This document shows positions 1 to 5,920 of a DNA stretch of 7,291 nt, one piece after another. Made by a program: the position numbers and the translations under genes. Source of the stretch: a bacterium (lineage in GTDB: Bacteria; Ratteibacteria; UBA8468; B48-G9; JAFGKM01). Position 1 is the stretch's first letter; each line of letters opens with the position of its first letter. The stretch spans positions 1-7,291 of the forward strand of contig DAORXQ010000064.1 in NCBI GenBank assembly GCA_035371905.1, in the 5' to 3' direction. Below the pieces are notes generated by a model that saw nothing but the letters and a program-made list of their open reading frames with translations, was not told the DNA's origin and ran no database searches.

Positions 1-422
1 AAAAATACAGAAATTGTTCCCATTATCATAATAGATAAAGCTCCTATATACCTGTCAATTAAAACTGATATACCACTTAAAAATTTTTTTTCCTGCTCTT
101 TCACAATATAAAAAATTTTTACTATATCGCCACCCGCTGATGTTGGAAGAAAATTGTTAAAAAATAAACCTATCATTGTAAGTTTCCAAATTAAAAAATA
201 GGAAAGTTTTTTTTTGAAATAAATTTCCAGTATATATTTAAATCTCAGAGCAAGTAAAAAATTTATTGAAAATATTGTAATAAAAGCAAATATTAGGGGT
301 AAATAATTTGCATTTTTTATAATTTCAGAAATTTTCTTAAAATTGACTTTTTGTAAAATTAAGTAAATAAAAAAAACACTTATAAGTATTCTAACAATTG
401 TAAAAATAACATTTTTTTTCAC
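1..422 (-). CDS. YbhN/UPF0104 flippase-like membrane protein, N-terminal part (cut by window edge)
   Basis: This is the first 140 codons of an integral membrane protein that continues beyond the left edge. The reading frame opens with GTG at 422-420, which shares the bases GTGA with the stop of the upstream DJ-1 gene, so translation is probably coupled; no Shine-Dalgarno sequence is visible. The translation begins MKKNVIFTIVRILIS and contains hydrophobic segments around residues 5-24, 41-58 and 74-92. The diagnostic stretch is GLFFNNFLPTSAGGDIVKIF at residues 85-104, followed by SVLIDRYIG at 119-127. This is the signature of the lysylphosphatidylglycerol synthase transmembrane family (UPF0104, COG0392), the flippase-like half of MprF and the stand-alone YbhN/AglD-type proteins. 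Members are usually about 300-350 residues, so more than half is missing here. The family is linked to lipid or lipid-linked sugar handling in the cytoplasmic membrane; the substrate cannot be told from this fragment. Confidence 0.85.
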   Translation of the reverse strand, partial: MKKNVIFTIVRILISVFFIYLILQKVNFKKISEIIKNANYLPLIFAFITIFSINFLLALRFKYILEIYFKKKLSYFLIWKLTMIGLFFNNFLPTSAGGDIVKIFYIVKEQEKKFLSGISVLIDRYIGALSIMIMGTISVF

Positions 423-994
423 TTTTTTATTAATCTTAAAATTTCATTCCCAAACTTTTCTGCTGCTTCAGGACCATTTCCTGTTACAATATTTTCATCA
501 ATTTCTACCAGATTTCCTGTATAAATTGCCCCATTTTTTTTCAAAATTTCTGAAGCAGTGTAAAAACAGGTCGCTTTCTTTCCATTCAAAATACCTGCTT
601 TGGCTAAAATCCCTGGAGCAAGACATATTGCTCCGATAACTTTTTTGCTTTTATAAAAGTTTTGAGCAAGTTTTAATGCATGTGTATTTGTAAATAAACT
701 CTGGGAACCAATACCTCCTACAAAAATTATTCCATCATAATCATTCTCTTTTATCTCCTCAAGTGTAAGATTAATATCTATTTTTGTTCCAAGCATACCC
801 TTAGCAATACCCTTTTTAACAGATGCAATGTCAACAATAATTCCATTTTTTTCAAGTATTTCTTTTGGAACTTTAAGTTCTTCATCTCTGAAATTTTCAA
901 AAGCAATAACCATTAAAACTTTTTTTTCTTTTCCAGAAAGATTTGTGATTAAAAAAATTAAAGATAAAAAAGATAAAAAAATTTTAAATTTCAT
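419..994 (-). CDS. Exported DJ-1/PfpI family protein
   Basis: This 191-residue protein has the DJ-1/PfpI (class I glutamine amidotransferase-like) fold. The family includes proteases, chaperones and glyoxalase-type enzymes, so the exact activity is open. Visible motifs are FRDEEL at residues 35-40 (E39 matching the conserved acidic residue), FVGGIG at 91-96, the nucleophile elbow GAICLAPGIL with C124, and TGNGPEAAEKF near the C-terminus. The common AICHGP motif reads AICLAP, so the residue after the cysteine is Leu instead of His. Residues 1-21 form a hydrophobic signal peptide or anchor without a lipobox, so the protein probably acts outside the cytoplasm, which is less common in this family. 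I chose the ATG at 994 because a GGGGG run (1005-1001) sits 6 bases before it; an ATG at 1000 abuts that run and one at 1030 would add a lysine-rich, signal-spoiling tail. The start overlaps nusB by 11 bp. Confidence 0.85.
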   Translation of the reverse strand: MKFKIFLSFLSLIFLITNLSGKEKKVLMVIAFENFRDEELKVPKEILEKNGIIVDIASVKKGIAKGMLGTKIDINLTLEEIKENDYDGIIFVGGIGSQSLFTNTHALKLAQNFYKSKKVIGAICLAPGILAKAGILNGKKATCFYTASEILKKNGAIYTGNLVEIDENIVTGNGPEAAEKFGNEILRLIKK

Positions 995-1412
995 TTTCAT
1001 CCCCCTTTTTTTCTTTTTTATTATTTTCATATATTTCTTTTATTTTGTGTAAAATACCATTTATAAATTTTGGAGAATCTTCGTCTCCATATTTTTTACT
1101 TATTTCAATCGCTTCATTTATACTTACAATTGAAGGGATATCTTCTCTGAAAACGATTTCATATGTTGCAATTCTTAAAATATTTCTATCAATATAACTC
1201 ATTCTCTTTATATCCCAGTTTAAAGAAACTTTTGAAATTATCTCATCTATTTCTTTCATATTTTCAATAACTCCTTTTATTATTTCATCAGCAAACTTTT
1301 TTACTTTTTCATTTTCCTCAAAATTTTCAAGAAAAGTAGAATTAGTATCTTCTCTCATATCTATCATATATAAAATTTTCAATGCATACTCTCTTGCTTT
1401 TCTTCTTAACAT
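984..1412 (-). CDS. nusB: Transcription antitermination factor NusB
   Basis: This protein has 142 residues, close to the usual bacterial length of about 140. NusB binds boxA RNA with NusE (S10) and supports antitermination of rRNA operons. The family pattern is clear: an N-terminal RRKAREYALKILYMID helix, the central run W-D-I-K-R-M-S-Y-I-D-R-N-I-L-R-I-A-x-Y-E (residues about 66-85), then DIPSIVSINEAIEISKKYG and FINGILHKI. The C-terminal tail is rich in Lys and Glu. The ATG at 1412 places the conserved RRKARE motif right at the start; the region before it (1413-1434) has no good Shine-Dalgarno, only AT-rich sequence. It lies 22 bp downstream of the glycosidase gene and its end overlaps the DJ-1 gene start by 11 bp. 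In many bacteria nusB neighbours ribH or other housekeeping genes, so placement among exported proteins is unusual. Confidence 0.95.
   Translation of the reverse strand: MLRRKAREYALKILYMIDMREDTNSTFLENFEENEKVKKFADEIIKGVIENMKEIDEIISKVSLNWDIKRMSYIDRNILRIATYEIVFREDIPSIVSINEAIEISKKYGDEDSPKFINGILHKIKEIYENNKKEKKGDENEI
1001..1005 (-). promoter_or_regulatory. Ribosome binding site deciding the DJ-1 gene start
   Basis: The run GGGGG, inside the end of nusB, lies 6 bases before the ATG at 994 but directly abuts the in-frame ATG at 1000. Normal Shine-Dalgarno spacing therefore favours 994 as the start, which also gives the cleanest signal peptide. Confidence 0.55.
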
Positions 1413-1434
1413 ATTTTTATTTTATCATCAATAA

Positions 1435-2793
1435 TCAATGAACATCAATCCACGCTTTATATAATCTCCATCCATCTTTTAAAAACTCTTCATTAGCCCA
1501 TATAAGAACTCCTTTATATCCTCTTTCCCAAATTTTTGTAAGTTTATCTGGAATTTCTGTCGGTTCTAATTCTCCTATAATGACTGGTTTTTCAATTAAA
1601 AGATTATAAAAATGATAATCAAGTGATGAGTTGTTTTCAAAACTGTCATAATAGTGAAATTGATAGAAATCTAAATTGAATTTTTTGTATTTACTAAGAT
1701 AAACTCTTGAAAGTGCGCCAACCGTTATTTTTTCATTTCTTTTAATTGTCCTTATTAATTTAATAAATGCTGAAATGAAATTATCAACTTTGGAACTGTC
1801 CACTTTCAGATGTTCTGGTTCATTTATAATATCCCATCCATAAATTACTTTCTTCGTCTCAACTTTTCTAAAAAAACCTTCAAAAAGATTCAGTAACTCT
1901 TTCTGTACTCTTATATCATAAAAAATTTCGGGATGTTCTCCTACCTTAATTCCATTCTCTTCTTCTACTCCATCAGCAATTGTAAAATCAAAAAGAACTG
2001 GCAAAATTTTAATTCCTATATTTTCTGTAATCTCAATCAGTGTATTAAAATCTTTATAAACATATTTATCAAAAGTTAATCTATTATTGTCAAAAATAAC
2101 TCCACTTCTTAAATCACAGAACAAAAAAACCCTTACAACATTCACTCCAATCTCTTTAAAAAATTTAAATTTTTCATTAAGAACTTCTTTATTTGAAGAA
2201 AAACCACCATGCTTATCTTCCCATGGATTTCTACCAATATCCCATCCATAATTTAACCAGGGTAAATTAATCCCTGAATTGAAAACAAAATCAGTATTTC
2301 TTAAATTTACTTCATCTATTTTTTCTCCATCAACAGAAAGATATATTTTTTCTCCATTTTCATCAAAAACAAAGTAATGATAAAAATTCCCTAAAATTAT
2401 CTTTCTCAAAAGTTTTCCTGTAAAAATTTCATACATCTTTATTTCTGAACCGCCATCTTTATGATATACAACACCTATCACAAAATTATCAGGATGCCAC
2501 GCAAGTACTTTTAAATCATTTTCTGCCTCATTTTCATCAAAAACATTAATTTCCTTTATTAATTCTCCATTTTTCAAAAATATTCCTATTCTACCATGAT
2601 TATAAGGTTCTATTTCTTTTGCATAAAATTCACCATTAGGAGAAATTGCAAATTCAGAATTATTTATATCTCCGGATGGAGAAAAAATTGCATCTTTTCT
2701 GTCTTTAAATATATTAATTTTTTCTTTTTCAATAGATGGAATATTTAAAATACATCCGGTGAGAATAATTAAAAGAAAAATATACTTTTTCAA
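1435..2793 (-). CDS. Lipoprotein with beta-rich N-terminal region and GH5-like glycosidase barrel
   Basis: This 452-residue protein has two parts after a lipoprotein signal (MKKYIFLLIILTGC, lipobox LTGC with C14). Residues about 30-165 contain repeated short beta-type segments such as FAISPNGEFYAKE, KVLAWHPDNFVIGVVY and YFVFDENGEKIYLSVDG, which look like blades of a WD40/TolB-type propeller. Residues about 170-452 look like a clan GH-A TIM barrel of the GH5 kind: NVVRVFLF at 218-225 (R221), the acid/base motif WDIINEPEH with E325, the FHYYD motif with H380, and the nucleophile motif IIGELEP with E408. Both catalytic glutamates are present, so it is probably an active beta-glycosidase acting on mannan- or glucan-type sugars at the cell surface or periplasm; the substrate is not readable. 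The start is a TTG at 2793, only 2 bp after the stop of the SYLF gene. It is preferred because it alone gives an intact lipoprotein signal and the next Met is residue 120. Confidence 0.8.
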   Translation of the reverse strand: MKKYIFLLIILTGCILNIPSIEKEKINIFKDRKDAIFSPSGDINNSEFAISPNGEFYAKEIEPYNHGRIGIFLKNGELIKEINVFDENEAENDLKVLAWHPDNFVIGVVYHKDGGSEIKMYEIFTGKLLRKIILGNFYHYFVFDENGEKIYLSVDGEKIDEVNLRNTDFVFNSGINLPWLNYGWDIGRNPWEDKHGGFSSNKEVLNEKFKFFKEIGVNVVRVFLFCDLRSGVIFDNNRLTFDKYVYKDFNTLIEITENIGIKILPVLFDFTIADGVEEENGIKVGEHPEIFYDIRVQKELLNLFEGFFRKVETKKVIYGWDIINEPEHLKVDSSKVDNFISAFIKLIRTIKRNEKITVGALSRVYLSKYKKFNLDFYQFHYYDSFENNSSLDYHFYNLLIEKPVIIGELEPTEIPDKLTKIWERGYKGVLIWANEEFLKDGWRLYKAWIDVH

Positions 2794-2795
2794 TT

Positions 2796-3497
2796 TTATT
2801 TTTTCTCTTTTTTTTCTATAACAAGTTCTGCCTCTTCATAATCCTTTAAAAGTTTTATAAGTTTTTCTGCTTCTTTTGGAATAGAAACTTTTTTATCAAA
2901 AATTATCTCTTTCAATTTCAAACCCTTTTTCCCATAAAATTCTTCATTTGCCTTATCATCAGAAAAAATAGCTCCTCCCTCAAGAGATAAACCACCAAAA
3001 ACACCTTTGCTTCTTCCATATGCAAGAATTCCTGCTCCTGGAGATACTTTCCCTTCAAATTCTCTACCAACAGGACCTGCAGCCACTCCAATATCAGCTC
3101 CTATTTTAACTTTTGAGGTCGTGAGCATTCTCAAACCATCCTCATTCATTATCAAAAGTATTAAATCTGTCATTTGAGCACCTATCTGCCATCCAAAACT
3201 TACTTGAATAGAAGCAATAAATCCAGGAGCACTCCATGTCCTTTTTTCTCTATCCCTTGAAATTATAATACCCTCCCCTCCCTTTCCAGCAAGTAAAAAT
3301 CCACCTTTAAACTGTCTTATAAAAATAATTCCATAACATTCTTTGATAAGATTTACAGGAATAGAAACATCTGGCTGTTTTAACATATATTCAAGCAAAT
3401 CTTCTGCAACTTTAAATCTTCTTATATATTTATCTTTTGTTTCAGAAAATCCTGTATTAAAAATCAATAAAATCAATAAAATCAATAATTTTTTCAT
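2796..3497 (-). CDS. Exported SYLF/Ysc84 domain (DUF500) protein
   Basis: This 233-residue protein carries an N-terminal signal peptide (MKKLLILLILLIFNTGFS, probable cleavage near residue 18; no lipobox) and then one SYLF domain. The domain shows the family's run of Gly-rich strands: CYGIIFIRQFKGGFLLAGKGGEG (residues 54-76), WSAPGFIASIQVSFGWQIGAQMTDLILLIM (88-117), KIGADIGVAAGPVGRE (131-146), and the closing motif YGRSKGVFGGLSLEGG (160-175). Eukaryotic relatives bind phosphoinositides and actin; bacterial exported members are poorly characterised and are assumed to bind lipid or act in the envelope. The lysine- and glutamate-rich C-terminus (residues 205-233) looks helical. The ATG at 3497 follows a good Shine-Dalgarno (GGAGAG at 3506-3501). 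It is the one gene in the run with its own plausible promoter, and the TTG of the lipoprotein gene follows 2 bp after its stop. Confidence 0.88.
   Translation of the reverse strand: MKKLLILLILLIFNTGFSETKDKYIRRFKVAEDLLEYMLKQPDVSIPVNLIKECYGIIFIRQFKGGFLLAGKGGEGIIISRDREKRTWSAPGFIASIQVSFGWQIGAQMTDLILLIMNEDGLRMLTTSKVKIGADIGVAAGPVGREFEGKVSPGAGILAYGRSKGVFGGLSLEGGAIFSDDKANEEFYGKKGLKLKEIIFDKKVSIPKEAEKLIKLLKDYEEAELVIEKKEKK
3462..3488. repeat. Three tandem 9-bp repeats inside the SYLF signal peptide
   Basis: The plus strand reads AATCAATAA three times without a break. In the gene this encodes Leu-Leu-Ile three times, which makes up most of the hydrophobic core of the signal peptide. The unit is a multiple of three, so slippage would lengthen or shorten the core without breaking the frame. 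Confidence 0.9.
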
Positions 3498-3514
3498 TTT
3501 CTCTCCTTTTTTTT

Positions 3515-3543
3515 ATTTTACCTCATGTATAGAATTATGGCAA
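3515..3543 (-). promoter_or_regulatory. Probable internal sigma70-type promoter for the SYLF gene
   Basis: On the minus strand TTGCCA (3543-3538) is followed after exactly 17 bases by TAAAAT (3520-3515). Transcription would begin near 3508, giving a short leader that holds the Shine-Dalgarno GGAGAG (3506-3501) before the ATG at 3497. The -35 is made of the last two sense codons of the DUF192-like gene. This would let the SYLF, glycosidase and nusB genes be transcribed apart from the upstream genes. Matches to consensus are 4/6 and 5/6, so chance similarity in AT-rich DNA is possible. Confidence 0.4.
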
Positions 3544-3936
3544 TCCCTCAACTGCAATAAAAGTATTTTCAGTAGGTATTGAAATCCCTTTTTCCTTTTC
3601 CATTATATCATATTTAAGTATTTTAAAATTTTTATCAAGGTAGTAAATCTTAATATTTTCTTTTACTGCCCCAAATCCCTGATCCACATTAGTAAAAACA
3701 ACACCATCAGGAATATTTGGAAAAATAATAATTGTATTTTCCATTTCTTTTAAACTTGCTCCCGCAAAACCCTGATTAGATAATTTTTCTGTACCAGCTA
3801 TTAATATTCTAATATTTTTAAATTTCATCTGAGGCCAATTAACAAATTCAACTCTCTGCATCCTGGATATTTTAGTAGAACATATAACGCCCGAAATAAA
3901 ACCGAGAGTAAATATAAAAAAAAGTTTCTGTCTCAT
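3535..3936 (-). CDS. Small exported DUF192-like protein
   Basis: This is a 133-residue protein with an N-terminal hydrophobic export signal (MRQKLFFIFTLGFISGVICS). C19 follows VI, which is a poor lipobox, so lipidation is doubtful. The rest resembles DUF192 (COG1430): an opening strand (IRILIAGTEKLSNQGFAG), a central strand around residues 78-88 (DGVVFTNVDQG), the strand pair IKIYYLDKNFKILKYDIM (95-112) matching the family's 'LD..FLD..G.V' core, then a Pro-containing loop and the terminal strand TFIAVEGLP. DUF192 proteins are small beta-rich, usually secreted proteins of unknown role. The gene begins with an ATG that shares ATGA with the stop of ridA and is preceded by a strong GAGGAGGG ribosome site (3947-3940). 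The assignment rests on strand pattern and not on any catalytic motif, so it is moderate. Confidence 0.65.
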   Translation of the reverse strand: MRQKLFFIFTLGFISGVICSTKISRMQRVEFVNWPQMKFKNIRILIAGTEKLSNQGFAGASLKEMENTIIIFPNIPDGVVFTNVDQGFGAVKENIKIYYLDKNFKILKYDIMEKEKGISIPTENTFIAVEGLP

Positions 3937-4319
3937 TTTCCCTCCTCAATTATTGCAATAACCTCAATTTCAATAAGAACATTTTTTGGTAAATTTGAAA
4001 CTTCTACAGTTGTTCTTGCTGGTTTATTTTTAAAATACTGAGCATACACATAATTCATCTTTTCAAAATCATTTATATTTTTTAAAAAAACAGTGGTTTT
4101 AACAACATTTTCAAGATCTGCGCCTGCTTCAGTTAAAATATTTTTAATATTTTCTATCACCTGTTTAGTTTGACTAGTTATATCACCATTAACAACAGTA
4201 TTTGTTTTAGGGTCAACGGGTATCTGTCCAGAAATAAAGATAAAATTTTTCCATTTAATTCCCTGAGAATAAGGTCCGACCGGTAAAGGTGATTTCTCTG
4301 TTATAATTCTTTCAAACAT
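3933..4319 (-). CDS. ridA: RidA family reactive intermediate deaminase
   Basis: This 128-residue protein is a textbook RidA (YjgF/YER057c/UK114) member, a cytoplasmic homotrimer that hydrolyses enamine/imine intermediates released by PLP enzymes such as threonine dehydratase. Key features are the N-terminal LPVGPYSQGI with Y17, FISGQIPVDP (28-37), the mid-helix QTKQVIENIKNIL, VVKTTVFLKNINDF, and the C-terminal signature KPARTTVEVSNLPKNVLIEIEVIA. R102 is the substrate carboxylate-binding arginine that marks the active deaminase subfamily, and E118 matches the conserved active-site glutamate, so catalysis is likely retained. The start at 4319 aligns with the usual RidA N-terminus. The gene starts inside the last 19 bp of the flavodoxin gene without a clear Shine-Dalgarno, which suggests translational coupling, and overlaps the next gene by 4 bp. 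Confidence 0.94.
   Translation of the reverse strand: MFERIITEKSPLPVGPYSQGIKWKNFIFISGQIPVDPKTNTVVNGDITSQTKQVIENIKNILTEAGADLENVVKTTVFLKNINDFEKMNYVYAQYFKNKPARTTVEVSNLPKNVLIEIEVIAIIEEGK
3940..3947 (-). promoter_or_regulatory. Strong ribosome binding site of the DUF192-like gene
   Basis: GAGGAGGG lies inside the last codons of ridA, with 3 bases separating it from the ATG at 3936. It is the best Shine-Dalgarno in the window and supports independent initiation despite the ATGA overlap with ridA. Confidence 0.7.
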
Positions 4320-4783
4320 TTTTCAATTTTTTCTTTTAAATTGTCCATATATTTTTCTATTTTTTCCCCTCTTACTTCAAACATATCAACAATTTTACCA
4401 CCTTCAGTTTCAACAAGTTCTATAAATTCTTTCATCGCTTTATTTTTTAAAAAACCACTTCCATAGGTTGTAAACAAAAAAACTTTTTTATTTTTCAGGT
4501 CAATATCTTCAAGAAAACTTCTAATATGTGGAGTTATTTTTCCAGCCCATATGGGTGTACCAATAAAAAGCAAATCATAATTTTCTATATGTGGAACTTT
4601 ATCTATTTTTATTAATTTTTCAAAAATTGCATTAAAACAATTTTTCAAAAAACTGCATCTTTCTTTGCTCTCAATTTCAAACAAACTTACATCAAGATTT
4701 TTTGATTTGAGAATTTCATAAATTTTTACTGATAGTTTTCTGGTATTGCCAGTTAATGAAAAATAAACTATAATTATTTTCAT
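4301..4783 (-). CDS. Flavodoxin-fold protein
   Basis: This 160-residue protein has the flavodoxin fold and probably binds FMN. The N-terminal strand and phosphate loop read VYFSLTGNTRK, with the S-x-T-G-x-T motif at residues 9-14. A second family marker is FIGTPIWAGKITPHIRSFLED (73-93), the GTPxWxGxxxPxxxxFL pattern typical of the COG0716/flavodoxin_4-type small proteins, followed by KVFLFTTYGSG (100-110), where a third loop would contact the flavin ring. Cys residues at 43, 49 and 156 do not form an iron-sulphur pattern. It may be an electron carrier or a quinone/protoporphyrinogen-type oxidoreductase; no partner gene is adjacent that would decide. It is the first gene of the leftward operon. 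The ATG at 4783 starts the phosphate-loop strand directly and has no visible ribosome site; it is probably translated from a nearly leaderless message. Confidence 0.87.
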   Translation of the reverse strand: MKIIIVYFSLTGNTRKLSVKIYEILKSKNLDVSLFEIESKERCSFLKNCFNAIFEKLIKIDKVPHIENYDLLFIGTPIWAGKITPHIRSFLEDIDLKNKKVFLFTTYGSGFLKNKAMKEFIELVETEGGKIVDMFEVRGEKIEKYMDNLKEKIEKCLKEL

Positions 4784-4814
4784 TTTATTAAAAATTATAA
4801 CATAAAGAAAAAAA
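4783..4814. promoter_or_regulatory. Divergent promoter region between flavodoxin and pilus ATPase genes
   Basis: The whole divergent control region is 30 bp between the two start codons. On the minus strand an extended -10 (TG at 4802-4801, TATAAT at 4799-4794) would start transcription about 3-5 bases before the flavodoxin ATG. On the plus strand TATAAC at 4796-4801 would start it about 6 bases before the ATPase ATG. Both boxes share the palindromic TTATAA core, so RNA polymerase could probably serve only one direction at a time. Neither side has a good -35, and both -35 regions would lie inside the opposite gene. The assignment is by inspection only. Confidence 0.5.
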
Positions 4815-5920
4815 TGGAAAAAGAATTTTCTTTTCAGGAATTTGTAGAACTTTCTAAAGAAAGAAATGCATCAGATATTCATTTACAGGTTGGTTCTAAA
4901 CCAATATTAAGGATAAAGGGAGACATTTTAAGAATAGAAGAGTATAAAAAATTGAGTGAAGATGATATTGGAAAAATAATTTATGAATTTTTACAGGAAA
5001 AGGAGAAGAAAATTCTTGAAGAAACAGGGAATCTTGATACTTCAATGAGTTTTCCAAATATTGGTAGATTTAGAGTAAATATATTCAAACAGAGAGGAAC
5101 ATTTGCTCTTGTTGCAAGAAGAATAACATCTACAATTCCTGATTTTGAAATATTAAACCTTCCGGAAAGTACAAAAAAAGTTTGTGATTATATAAACGGA
5201 CTTGTACTTGTAACAGGTCCTACTGGAAGTGGAAAATCAAGTACTCTTGCCGCTATAATAAATAAGATAAACATAACAAGGACATGTCATATCCTGTGCA
5301 TAGAGGATCCCATTGAATATCTTTATAAAAACGATAAAGCAATAATAACACAAAGAGAAATAGGTATAGATGTGAGAAGTTTTAAAGAAGCATTAAAATA
5401 TGCTGTGAGACAGGACCCTGATGTCATTCTTATTGGAGAAATACGTGATGAAGAAACAGTAGAATTTGCTATACATTCAGCAGAAACAGGTCATCTTGTC
5501 TTTGGAACTTTACACAGTCAAAATGCACCTCTTACTATCGGAAGAATTTTGAATTTCTTTCCTGAAGTAAGACAACCACAGATAAGAAGAGATCTCAGTT
5601 TACATTTAAGATGTGTAATTTCTCAAATGCTTTTACCATCAATAAAAGAAGGTGTTCAAAGAGTCCCTGCAGTTGAAATAATGTTTGTCAATTCTTTGAT
5701 TTCAAGATTGATTCTTGAAGGACAGGATAGTAAAATTCCAAAAGCAATAAAAGCAGGAAAAAATGAAGGAATGCAGGATTTTGAAGATTCTCTTTTAGAC
5801 CTTTACAATAGAGGTTTTATTGACAAAGAAACTGCTTTAAAATATGCAGAAAATCCTCAATCACTTGATATGAAAATGAAAGGAATTTTCCTTGCAGAAG
5901 AAGGTGGAATTGTCATTTAA
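4814..5920 (+). CDS. pilT: Type IV pilus twitching motility ATPase, PilT/PilU family
   Basis: This 368-residue protein belongs to the GspE-type secretion ATPases that power pilus retraction from the cytoplasmic base of the type IV pilus. The N-terminal PAS-like part has the ASDIHLQVGSKPILRIKG motif (19-36). The RecA-like core has Walker A GPTGSGKSST (135-144, K141), the Asp box CIEDPIEY (162-169), Walker B with catalytic E209 in LIGEIRDEET, and a His box from H221 to H234. All catalytic residues are present. The C-terminal segment differs from canonical PilT: the AIRNLIRE motif is replaced by NSLISRLILEG (293-303), which is closer to what I recall of PilU. PilU is an accessory retraction ATPase, so the pilT symbol is a family label. 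No other pilus gene is in the window. The ATG at 4814 lies 30 bp from the divergent flavodoxin gene and has no clear Shine-Dalgarno. Confidence 0.93.
   Translation: MEKEFSFQEFVELSKERNASDIHLQVGSKPILRIKGDILRIEEYKKLSEDDIGKIIYEFLQEKEKKILEETGNLDTSMSFPNIGRFRVNIFKQRGTFALVARRITSTIPDFEILNLPESTKKVCDYINGLVLVTGPTGSGKSSTLAAIINKINITRTCHILCIEDPIEYLYKNDKAIITQREIGIDVRSFKEALKYAVRQDPDVILIGEIRDEETVEFAIHSAETGHLVFGTLHSQNAPLTIGRILNFFPEVRQPQIRRDLSLHLRCVISQMLLPSIKEGVQRVPAVEIMFVNSLISRLILEGQDSKIPKAIKAGKNEGMQDFEDSLLDLYNRGFIDKETALKYAENPQSLDMKMKGIFLAEEGGIVI

Noticed and set aside
419..1030. Longer DJ-1 frame starting at 1030
   Set aside because: It would add MKIIKKKKRG before the signal peptide and overlap nusB by 47 bp, while a well-spaced ribosome site supports 994.
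828..1052. Plus-strand open frame of 74 codons
   Set aside because: It lies opposite the DJ-1 and nusB genes and its low-complexity Phe/Lys-rich product is an antisense shadow.
3343..3582. Plus-strand open frame of 79 codons
   Set aside because: It lies opposite the start of the SYLF gene, whose domain is clear; no family features are seen.
5917..5920. Shared bidirectional terminator between the convergent genes
   Set aside because: The stops overlap by 4 bp and I see no hairpin with a T run on either side, so no terminator is annotated.
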